NCBI GenBank assembly: GCA_019059635.1
Contig: JAGVRJ010000011.1
Span: 1,532,376 to 1,596,375 of the forward strand
Length of the DNA: 64,000 nucleotides
Direction of reading: 5' to 3'
Source: Proales similis
Taxonomy: Eukaryota > Rotifera > Eurotatoria > Ploima > Proalidae
The notes beneath the pieces are model-generated. The model was given only the letters and a program-made list of their open reading frames with translations. It was not told where the DNA came from and made no database searches. The first letter of the stretch is position 1. Every line of letters starts with the position of its first letter. This document shows, piece by piece, positions 25,004 to 34,970 of the stretch. The translations under genes and the position numbers were made by a program.

Positions 25004-27502
25004 AACAAGTAGGGCGAGAGGAGCCAATTGTGGCCATCGCTCTCTCACTTCCTGGGCGGTCTGTCGGTCGGATTTGTTCAGGCCATTTCCTAGATGCCTT
25101 TGCAAACCAATACGCCCCTATTGCCACATTCGAGCGCTCAGTTTGGCCATTAATCACCTATGATGTTCGCACTCACGTGCACCCGTCCACATAAATAAGC
25201 CAAGAGGAGCTAAAATGGTCGTTTAAGTCTGCTTTTGAGCGTGTGTGATTGATCGGCTATTAATAAGAGCTCTTGGTCTTGCACTCTCTCAGAGTCAGTT
25301 GGTGGTCGAACTCGCTCGAATTTCGAAGACCGTTATATCGAATGAATGCTACTGCTGCTGCCTTTACTGCTGACCCTTCGCTGATGTTTAATCGATATAG
25401 CATTCTGGTCTGTGTGAGCTCTGAATGAAGCCTTTTTGAGCCGAATGCAACCGCTCGACGCACACACACACGTTCACTCATACGAGTTCTTGCAATGCTC
25501 CAGCCGGCTCACCCTGATTCTTGTGCTCGGCTGACTTGAGCTTCTCAATCTCACTGGTATCTTGTTATTTTATTGTTGTTTTTGCTTGTTTCTACACAAG
25601 CCGACACTGCAGGCATATATAGAAGGCTCTTCTGACATTTAGAGCGAAGCGGCACAAAACGCAATCTGAACCAAACTCTTCACCGTCTCAAGTCAAACAG
25701 TGAGTGAGGGCGGTAAGTGTGGCGGACACTTACGGCCGTCAACTGGCCATTCTAATGTAAATAAGAGCCGGCACCAGAACGGCCCAAGCAGCTAGAGTCT
25801 GCGAGTTAATGAAAAATTAATAACATTTCATTAATTTAAATGCGCCTTAATATATTCGAAGCGTCCTCCTCAAATATTTGTCGCCGCTCGCTTAGTGTGG
25901 AGGTGAATTGGATCGATGAGCAATTGTTTCGGCCTTGGTTGGCCTGCCTCTGCGCTGAATGAATTGATGGACGAGGGCTTTGAAGCGTGCGACCTCAAAC
26001 CGCCGCAATGATGATATTCATCTCCTGACCGACCAAGATGGCCCGCCAGATTAGGGTTTGTCGATCTAGATTTCAATCTACTCGATTTGCGAAGATGAGG
26101 TCGAACACAAGTTTCGTGCCGCTGCCCGATGAATAGTATATTTAATCGCATAAACGAAATAAGGATTTGAGTCTCGCTTGGCTCAGCTCTATTCAGTTTA
26201 CTCGGTTCGTGACAAACCCGATGGGCCGAATGTCAAATGGAATTGACGGCCCACACGCTTGGCCGCTAATGAAACACGTTGGAGAGCTGTTTGAACGAAG
26301 CTCTGCCGCTCCGTGTCTCATTAGTTCACAAGCGCTTTGGGCCCAAGTTCGCGCCTGCCCGCCTGATGTGGCGCCAAGTAATAAAAATTCATTAGAACAC
26401 CAGTCTGATGCCTAAAGGATGATCACACTAGATTGATGATTGGACTCTTGTTAGACTAGAGGCTTGACTGGTTTGCAAATCCCAATTAAGCACCTTTTTG
26501 AATGAATCTAGTTCGATCGCGTGCCGGTGCGGACTTAAGGGTCCGTTATATACTTGCTCAATGAAAAGAAATACTCGATCAGTGGGCCAGAGGATAGTGC
26601 TTTATGCTTAATTGTTGAATGCGGGCTGAAGCCAATAAGACTTGATTCATGAATATTCGAAAGGGCAGCCTTGCCCAATTCCGACTAATTCTTGCGTTTG
26701 GCCAAATCTAGGGTTGCACAAGCTTCTTAAATAGAAGTGAGTTCGAGGCACTCGAATAATCGCAAATAGACTCAATTTGTTTTCATTAACTCGTCATCGG
26801 CGACGGCGCCCCGGCTCCTGAGCTCAATGAAGTTGCTTGGGTGCAGCGGGCGGCCGCTTGAGAGCGCTCAATCATGTTTATCTGGGCGTCGGACCCCAGA
26901 ACGAACAGTTCGGTGCAACCTTTTACGCCTGCAAACAAGTAGTGCGCCCACGAGTCGGTCAAAAGGGGCCGCCACTGGAGCCGAATGCGCTCGAGGCCGT
27001 CCATTACTAAAATTGAATGCGCCAGGCCGGTCACACTCTCTGCGTGGACCGTTGCTTACTTCTAAGTTCGGACCACGATGTTCAATATTTGCCCAAACGC
27101 GCGTTCTCAAGCACACTCTCGTTCGTAGCCTGCTCGTTTCTGAGCTAATCCAATTTCTAAATATTTATCGAACTTAGACGCTCATTTGCTTATTCATAGC
27201 AATCCGCATATTAAAGCCATCATATGCTCGATTATCATTCGATCGTTTCGACATCATCGACGCGCATCTCAACTGACCGAAGCGCGCCTGTCGGCTGCCA
27301 GCCTGAATGCTAGCCCGACGAGCGGCCCAAATTCGATTTCGATCGGATGTCTTCCATTCGTCGAGCAATGAATGAGATCAATGTGCGCTTTTTGCTCGTC
27401 ATGCATCGAGCAACAGCGCCAAATATTCCCCTAGTCCCTTCACGAAATAGTAGCCGCAAGGCGAGTCATTTGCATTCTGTTTTTCTCTCGCTTCTCACTG
27501 CT

Positions 27503-27534
27503 CTCCTCTCTTTTTCTCTCTCTCTCTCTCCCTT
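27503..27534. repeat. CT dinucleotide-rich tract
   Basis: Contains a TCTCTCTCTCTCTC core flanked by other pyrimidines. It is a microsatellite within the gene desert. Confidence 0.6.
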
Positions 27535-29276
27535 CCACTCAATCGCTCGACGATGAAAAACCCTAGGCTTCCCTTCTTGTCTATCACCCTCTTTTCATCT
27601 CTTGCGTTCTTTCAGTGGTTGCCAGCGAGCGGAACACAAACAGCATGGTGAACGTCCCCTGATTGTATAGAATTAGGAGGCGAATTCGTTAGTTAGGCGT
27701 CTGCTTTGCCATGGAAGCTCAGCTATTATTCAATTAAGAACGAATTGATCAGCTCGCGCTCGGTCGATGAAGAGGAAAAGGCGTAATTTGTTCTCGGCTT
27801 AATAGGCCGGACGCTACAACTCTCTCAACCAAGCATCAATTAATTATGCAATAAACGATTCGCGAGCAGCTTTAAACACTCATTCAATTGGATGGCACTC
27901 GAGCAAAGGGTGCCTGGCCTCGCAAGCACATCCTATTCAAACGAAATTGCAATTTATTCTCTTCTAGTCCGTGAGCATCTCTAACCTCATATTGGCTTCT
28001 TTCCCTTGGCCTGACCCACTAATTTGGAAAGAATTGCGGAGCTGACCTAACCGCTTGCGTCAGACAATGGCTCTAAAAACCAAAACGCCTCACCTCGTTT
28101 GAATGCTGACTGGCCAACGCTCCGGCGCTCGCTCTGAGATAAAGAGAGCGCCGGCTAATGAGGTGCTTAATTGCGCGCGCCGTCTGCAAACTTTCGAATG
28201 AGATTCCGGCCCAGAGTTTGGGCTATAGTGGTCCAAGTCGTTTCAATTAAAAGCACAAACTAGCTCACGCAATCGGCAAATGCATTAGCGCAGTATTTAG
28301 ACGATGGCCGGGCAGGTTCCGGCGCCTTGCACGAGTAGATTAAGATTGACCAAAGTAAAAGGGCGGTCGAGATGGTCGGTGGGAGGCAATTGCGATAGAC
28401 CGACAAATACGAGCTTATGCCTGACCAATAGTACACGCTAGTCGGCCATCAGCGGCTTAGACGCTGCAGCAAAAACAATGTGAATCAATTCCACTCGTCT
28501 GAGCGCAAGATTAAAGCGCCTCAGTTGCTGCGACATCGCTCGATTTGCATTCGTGTGCGCGTGACATGACTTGCACGGAGCACACGGCGCGTTACTAATT
28601 TGAACGGACAAGCGCACAAATGCCGACTGGTCAGTTGCTTGAGCAGTGAGAGAGAGAGAGAATCATCATGGGATGGATAGTTTTTCATAGAGTAGCTTCA
28701 AGTGAGCAAAATCATCGGGTCTGGTCGTTTCACCTTTCAATTGGAATTCAGCCGAATCATCGCGTTCTACTTGACGCGCCGCTGATCCAGCACTCGGCAC
28801 GCGCGTCATGTTGAGATAGACGGATAGATATAGAACGAGGCCATTGTCTTAAAGAAACAAACATTGGATGGGCAAAAAGATTGGAGCTTTTCTTCGTCTC
28901 GCTGAGTTAAACGAGATAAGCGAATTGATAGACAGACTGGATAGACGAGCGCGCGGGTATTTCATTAGCCAGTTGGACGGACAGGCGGGCGGAATAGAAG
29001 ACTGTTAAATGGACAGTCCGGGAAAAAACTGGGCTCGGCGCCAAGTGCGAATCATGTTTTGCCGTCCACTAAATAACATAATGTGCTCGGCTCCATCTTA
29101 TGCGGAGCTGGCTAGCAGACCGTGCATGTAGTAGACACGAGACCGGCCGACCACTCAGAATAGCCTCATACATTGCTCACCGACAGTATCGCCTTGAATG
29201 CCAAATTTATAAATGAAAAGATATGGCTCTAGCCAGACTCAACTGAGCAGCAATTCAAACAAACAAACAAATCGAG

Positions 29277-30485
29277 ATGCGAATCGATGAAACTAAAATG
29301 TCAACCAAGCCTCTGTCAATCAAAGACGAGATCGTCCAGGCCATTCACAAGGAAGACATTGCCGTTCTAAAGCGACTCGTAAACGTGGACAATGTAAACA
29401 TGAAAGATCGAACCGGCTATGCTTTACTGCACTTGGCAACTAATTTGGAGAAAGTTAGCGTTGCCAAATGGTTATTGGGAGTCGGCGCGGACATTAACTT
29501 GCACTGCAACAATAACACAGCTCTAACTTTGGCACTGAACAAATCTAATTTTGAACTATTCGACCTGTACATGGAACACAAAGCAGAGTGCATTGGACGC
29601 AGTCAGCTGAACCTTCTTCACGAAGCGTGCAACAAAGATCGCTATGATATTGTTGAGAGATTGATAGAGAAAGGTGCCGACCCCAATCTTCCCAATAGCA
29701 GTGTCCAGATCACACCATTAGCAATCGCGGTCGGCAGACGCAACAAAAGAGTTATTCTTTTACTTTTAGAGAGTGGCGCTTGTGCAAATCTACCAGACAA
29801 GAAAGGAAACACGGCCATGCATCTTGCTTGTTCTATGCACGATTCTGACCTCATAAACGTACTGCTGGACAACACCGAATGTGACATGACCATTAGGAAT
29901 AGTAATGAAGAGACTCCTTTCGATTTGTATTGGATGGCGAGCATGAGAGCAAAGGCGATAGATACGTCACTATTGCGCAAGCTCATTGAACTTGGTGCCC
30001 GTCTATCGATGCCGTGGAACTATTCGCTTGGCGCTGAAAATCACGAAAGCTTTGTCAAATCGCTGGCTGTTCTCTGTAAATATCGACTACCGGATCTGTT
30101 TTGTAAAGAGCGCAAGGATTTCAATGAATTCATCATACACGGCTTTTGGCGTAACTCAGTGATCATAAGCGTTAAATGGCTCATCGATTCTAAACGCTCT
30201 GAATCGCCCGAGCTTCTCAAAGCGATTGAATGCATAATTTTAAGCGGCCAATTCGAAATCGAATCAGTCGACCTGCTCGGCTCATTTCGAACTCTAGTTG
30301 AAACAGGCAGTAATGACGAACTTAAGCTTTATCGATTCGTCGAGTCTCTTTTTCAGCGCCCTTCATCGTTGAAAAATCTTGCTCGTCATCGAGTCAGGAG
30401 CCTGTTCAACGAATTGACAAACGAAAATGTGGACAAAATCAAGGGAGAAGACAAGATTAAACTATTTATTATGTTTGACAACTGA
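29277..30485 (+). CDS. Ankyrin-repeat protein with SOCS-box-like C-terminus (ASB-like)
   Basis: A single-exon frame of 402 residues. Ankyrin units are visible between about 45 and 235: GYALLHLATN, WLLGVGADIN, LNLLHEAC, RLIEKGADPN, TPLAIAV, LLLESGACAN, GNTAMHLACS and ETPFDLYW. The last ~40 residues (PSSLKNLARHRVRSLF, then a short hydrophobic segment) resemble a SOCS box, which in ASB proteins recruits Elongin B/C and Cullin-5 to ubiquitinate an ankyrin-bound target. The SOCS-box assignment is inference from position and the Leu/Arg pattern. A second ATG at 29298 has a better purine context (AAAATG) and could be the true start. A TTTATAAAT element near 29205 is a possible TATA box. The neighbours do not suggest a shared pathway. 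Confidence 0.75.
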   Translation: MRIDETKMSTKPLSIKDEIVQAIHKEDIAVLKRLVNVDNVNMKDRTGYALLHLATNLEKVSVAKWLLGVGADINLHCNNNTALTLALNKSNFELFDLYMEHKAECIGRSQLNLLHEACNKDRYDIVERLIEKGADPNLPNSSVQITPLAIAVGRRNKRVILLLLESGACANLPDKKGNTAMHLACSMHDSDLINVLLDNTECDMTIRNSNEETPFDLYWMASMRAKAIDTSLLRKLIELGARLSMPWNYSLGAENHESFVKSLAVLCKYRLPDLFCKERKDFNEFIIHGFWRNSVIISVKWLIDSKRSESPELLKAIECIILSGQFEIESVDLLGSFRTLVETGSNDELKLYRFVESLFQRPSSLKNLARHRVRSLFNELTNENVDKIKGEDKIKLFIMFDN

Positions 30486-31026
30486 GAGCCCTATTCGTTT
30501 GCGGCTACTTCATTCATATTTAAATGTTAATAATTTAAATCGCTGCCATTGAGCCTGCAGACTGCCTAAAAGCTTTCTCTTTGTCTTCTTTTCTTCTTTC
30601 CCTCTTTTAGTTTTTACTCGACCTCCGACTGAATTGATCTAATACTTTGTTTCTCATTTGTTTAAAGTTGTCCCCTTCTTTTTCATTGTTTGTAATGTTT
30701 GTTCAATAATTAAATTGGGAATAAAAGCGCATTCATACTTGTTTTCATGTCTAATAGATTTGGAGAAGGATAGATTACCCAAAGCAAAGTTCTCTCATGT
30801 GGAACTCAAAATTCAAATAATCGAATGCCATGTGAAAATATGAAATTAGAAATCATCGAGCAAGCTAATTAATCAAACCCATTAAATGGTGCGCGCTTAA
30901 ATACCCATTTCGGCTGTAACGACTTTACAAGCAACATGATTTTGTACAAGCAATACGATTTTGTACAAGCAATACGATTTTAAACAATTGAATTTATTTT
31001 TATTTTTAGTTAAGCATAAAGAATTC
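30486..31026. other. Intergenic, with a triple 19-bp repeat
   Basis: The 3' flank of the ASB-like gene and 5' flank of the UBASH3-type gene. It holds three consecutive 19-bp units at 30926-30981 and no supported gene. Confidence 0.5.
30926..30981 (+). repeat. Three tandem 19-bp units
   Basis: TACAAGCAA-A/T-ACGATTTTG-like units begin at 30926, 30945 and 30964, with one or two differences between copies. They lie about 50-100 bp upstream of the UBASH3-type ATG. Confidence 0.7.
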
Positions 31027-32384
31027 ATGAGTCACCATCCGACCTACGTTTATTATCCCAAAAGCGCATTCCAGCCAGCGTCACCCTATTTTTCTCAGTA
31101 CTCGTATCAGTTGCCTGCCCATTTTATTTCTCAGTCTTTAAACCAAACAGTAACGAATCCAACACAGGACAGCACGAGTTTTGCATCCCATAATCAATTC
31201 TTTATCAACCTCAAAGCAAAAACAAACGTAGGAGTTCTTCATTGGTGTTAATGTAGCTTGCCGATCTTTTTTACCATTTTGAATGCTTAAGCCACTGCAG
31301 AAACTTTTTGTGGTCCGCCATGGAGAGCGAGTGGATACCACATTTGGTCTGGGTTGGATACGTTACGCTTTCGATCAATCTGGTATGCTTATTGTTTCAA
31401 TCGTAAATCATTTGAACGGCAGTCAAAATTGATCAGGAAATTATCATCGGTTCAATCTGAATATGCCAAGACAGATGGTTAAACGAGAGAGCGTCTGGGA
31501 CTTTGAACTAGATCCACCTCTTACTGAGATCGGGTAAACTTTGCGGGTTTTTATGAATTAAATTTTTTCTATCAAATTTACAGAATGATGCAGGCGAGGC
31601 TACACGGCGAGGGATTGGCTCACTTAGGTATCAATATAGCCTGTGTGCTGTGTTCTCCAGCTCTTCGCTCCGTCCAAACTGCCGACAAAATTCTGGAGGG
31701 TTTGCCATAAACCACTCGACTATTGCTTTTCAGTTAATTATTGGGAAATTTCAAGGTATGGGTATCAAGTCTCAGATTAAAATCAAGATTGAGCCCGGAA
31801 TGTTTGAGCCGCTGAGCTGGCAACTCTACCTTCCAATTAAGTATCCTTTTCTAAGCCACCAAGAGCTTCTCAATGCCGGATTCAATTTGGACCCTTCCTA
31901 TTCACCTTTGGTTCCTTTCGAATATCTAAAGCACGATGAAAGTGTTCAAGAATATTACCAACGCAGCTTTTACGTAGCAAGTACAGCTGTCAATCAGATT
32001 GCCGTCGAAGGTAAAAACACTAATTTATTTTGGTTCGTTCATATTAAATATCGTTTCCTAAAAGGAGCAAATGTGATGCTTGTCGGACATGCTCCTTCGA
32101 TTGAAGCTTGCACCAGGCAGCTCACTAACGGACTACCTCGTTCTACAGATGAGTTCATTCGCATAGCACGAAAAGTACCATTTTTGTCTATAGCTCAGTG
32201 CGAGAGGGATGAAACTGGTGCTTGGTCACATAGTATGTCGCCGATGCCTTCAATGCGGCATCTTGAACTCGAAGAATTCGACGCAAACCAGCTTAGAAAG
32301 AGCAAATCAATAGTCAACTCTGGTTCCGTAATTAAACTAAATTATCATAGATCGGCAAGCTTTTTTGGATCGACTGCAAGCTAA
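31027..32384 (+). CDS. UBASH3-like: UBASH3/TULA-type histidine phosphatase
   Basis: Exons 31027-31227, 31301-31382, 31437-31533, 31584-31699, 31756-32010 and 32065-32384 join in phase and give 356 residues. After a ~67-residue Tyr/Gln/Pro-rich leader the histidine phosphatase domain begins KLFVVRHGERVD (phospho-accepting His in RHG). It continues with TTFGLGWIRYAFDQSG, NYHRFNLNMPRQM, CSPALRSVQTA and the second catalytic His in MLVGHAPSIEACTRQLTNG. This matches the Sts/TULA tyrosine phosphatase and ecdysteroid-phosphate phosphatase family closely. Catalytic residues look intact. The UBA, 2H-phosphoesterase and SH3 modules of full-length family members are absent from this model. The second exon could start 9 nt earlier (31292) in the same frame. 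No upstream exon was seen within ~700 bp. Confidence 0.85.
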
Positions 32385-32638
32385 AATTGACTGCGGGCAA
32401 CATGTCGATTTTATCCAATTCTGATTATTCATTTGGTTTCTATGGAAGGTTTCTTGTTTAAATTTCGAATAAATTATTTCTGAATACCAAGCTTGATTGC
32501 CTGAATAGTCAGACCCCATTGACTCAGGTCAACTCAAAACGAAAATTAATGTGCCCTTAAACTTGAATAGAAACTCTCATAGAAACTCTTTAACTATTAA
32601 AGAATCTTGGTGAATTTAGAAAAAATTCAATCTAAAGC

Positions 32639-34825
32639 ATGGATTCTTCAAAGAATATGAAATTTCTGGTGTACGGAAGCCGAGGTTTTCTTGGCTCTCA
32701 CATAGTTAACGAACTCAAAAGAGCGGGACTGAGCTATCACATAGGCCTAGCTCGACTGGAAAACATGCCAGACTTGGTTGATGAGGTGAAAACAACTAAG
32801 CCCGATCGTATATTGTGCATGGCAGGTCTTACTGGCAAGCCAAACATTGCATGGTTTGAAGATCATCAAGTCGAAGGCATTAGAGGAAATTTAATCGGGC
32901 AATTAAATATTGCTGACGTGGCTCATCAGTTCAATTTGCACTGTACTTTAATAACCACTGGTGCATTCTACAAGTACGATAAAGAACACCCAATAAACAG
33001 TGGCATCGGGTACAAAGAAGAAGATGAGCCCAATCTTGCTGGAAATTTTTATGCCAAACTAAGAATACTTGAAGAAGAGCTACTTGAATCTTATTCAAAT
33101 GTTCTGAGTCTTAGAGTCAGCTATCCAAGTTCAGCTGATTTTAATCCTGGTTCTTTAGTATCAAAGTTGATTCGCTTTCCCAAAATTCACAACATTCCTC
33201 TTAGCATCACCATAATCAATGATCTGTGGCCAATCTTGATCGACATGTCAAAGAGAAAGATAAATGGAAGATTTAATTTCAACAACCGAGGAACCATTTC
33301 TCACAACGAAATCCTTGAGCTTTACAAAAGCGAAGTGGATCCAAATCACTCATGGGAAAGTGTTGATGTCGATGCCGAAAATCGAGCGGCAAGCGAACTT
33401 GATGTTAGCAAGCTAATTGCACAAGGCTACGAGATTCCTCATGTTAAGGACTCGATGCGGAATATAATGAAAAAATTAAAGGAGCTTAAGTCAGAAACAT
33501 TCAACTTGGGTGAAGATGAAAAACGACCTTATGTCCTAATGGTTGGAGGCCTTGTAGAAGTTACAGTGCGATGTGCCAGAGAGATTTTAAACGACAACTA
33601 CGCCGTGGTTATTATTCATGATGATAACCATTCAATCGAAGGCAAGTCTCAAGCCTCGCTTACCAGGTCTACTAAGTTGCCATGCTCTTTTATTTAGAAA
33701 AACTCGAAAGTTCCAGATGGCTTACAGTGATCAAACAAGACATGACTAATCGACGAATCTTAAGAGAATTATTCAAGCGCTTTAGCTTTGTTGCCGTAAT
33801 TCAACTTGATTATGGATTATGGTCTGCAGGCCAATTAGATTCGTTTGAAGCAGCAAACAGTTTATTAAAAGCGAACATTAATCTTTTTGAAGTAGGTTAA
33901 GAGCTCAAGAAATATCGAAATCCTCTTAATCAACAATCATTTTGAAGGTTATGAAAGAGCAAAATGTCAAAGCATTGGTCTATTCTACGTTCAAACATTC
34001 AACTGATGACTTGAAGCCTTTTTTCTTTTTTGTCGACTCAAGCACTCAGTCTCTCTTGAAACTTTTATGCGAAAACGAACCGGTAAAGCAAATTTTATTT
34101 TCAGAAATTTTTGCTTTTTTGACAATTTCAATCTAATAAAGGATTGGCGAATCAATATTCTCTGCCACTCAGCAGAAATCTTGGCCCCAGATTCAGACTT
34201 AAATCAAGCTGTCACAAATAATTCGAATAGCCATCACATTCTTAAGTCAGTTTTAGAAGCTGGATTGACCAAAAAACATCAGATTGAAGTTGAAGGTAAG
34301 TTAAACCTTTTTGTGCACTCGAAGATCTTTTATCAATTATTTGAATCAAAACACAGAAAACCTAGGAATTCACTTTCTTGATCTGGAAGACTATTCTACG
34401 GCCATTTTGCACTCATTGAAAAGTCTAAGCTTTGGTTTGAAGGTCCGTCTAAGCCGTTTCTTTAGGGTTTCGTTTGTTTTAAATTTTTGCTTTTAGATTT
34501 CAAAACTTCATTCCCATCGCTTTCACTTAAGTGAATTTGTTTCTTCATTGGAAAAAGCAACAGGACACAAGGTAAAACAAAAATGTTTACACTGAAAAAA
34601 CAATTCAAAAATTGAAATTTAATATTTTTCAAAGTTGGAAATGATATTAAAAAAAGGTGATACAAAGCAGAAAAAAGATATCCCAGCCGTTGAGCACGAG
34701 ATAAAGCACAGACATAAGGGTAGCTTAGAAGATTGGAGTAAGTGGTGCTTAGCAAATTATTTTTAAAATTGAATTTCTTTATTTGAACATCTTTAGCCAA
34801 AAAGATTTTTAAGCATGATGCATAG
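32639..34825 (+). CDS. NRS/ER-like nucleotide-sugar reductase fused to a degenerate GALE-like domain
   Basis: Eight exons (32639-33641, 33698-33891, 33948-34082, 34142-34295, 34366-34442, 34497-34571, 34635-34737, 34797-34825) give 589 residues in frame. Residues 1-~285 match the rhamnose-pathway NRS/ER family (3,5-epimerase/4-reductase): GSRGFLGSHIV, AGLTGKPNIAWFE, TTGAFYKYD, GSGIG-type loop, FYAKLR, TIINDLWPI and NNRGTISHNEILELY. The usual YxxxK reads Y-A-K-L-R. From ~295 a second domain follows UDP-glucose 4-epimerase topology: LMVGGLVEVTVR in place of GGxGxIGxH, ELFKRFSFVAVIQLD, NINLFEVMKEQNVKALVYST, DWRINIL, GIHFLDLEDYSTAILHSL and LVHL-type C-terminal helices. It lacks a catalytic YxxxK and the YFNPVG-like segment. 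Intron 1 is GC-AG. It converges on CARS with ~145 bp between stops. Confidence 0.8.
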
Positions 34826-34970
34826 TTCTCTTTTAAACCGCCTATGATCGATTCAAAGAGTAATAAAACATGGTTTTAATTTATTATGATAAACAAAATA
34901 GAGGTAGGAAGCATAAACTTTAAAATAAATTTTGCAAATAAATTTTTATTTATTTTTCGACTAAATGCGA

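Larger units (their letters stand above)
20676..29276. other. Gene desert, 8.6 kb
   Basis: The longest gene-free interval. No frame has domain logic and all look like chance frames. The DNA is visibly less AT-rich than the right half of the window, with many TTAATTA, TAATTAAT and CCGGCC-type motifs and small simple repeats (CAA-rich at about 24914-25000, CA at about 25460, CT at about 27500, GA at about 28650). It lies upstream of the Ihog-like gene on one side and the ASB-like gene on the other, so it could hold regulatory DNA for either. I see no tRNA or rRNA. Confidence 0.5.

Noticed and set aside
24600-25157. 185-codon minus-strand frame in the gene desert
   Set aside because: Low-complexity translation over a CAA/GTT-rich tract, with no domain, no signal peptide and no splice partners.
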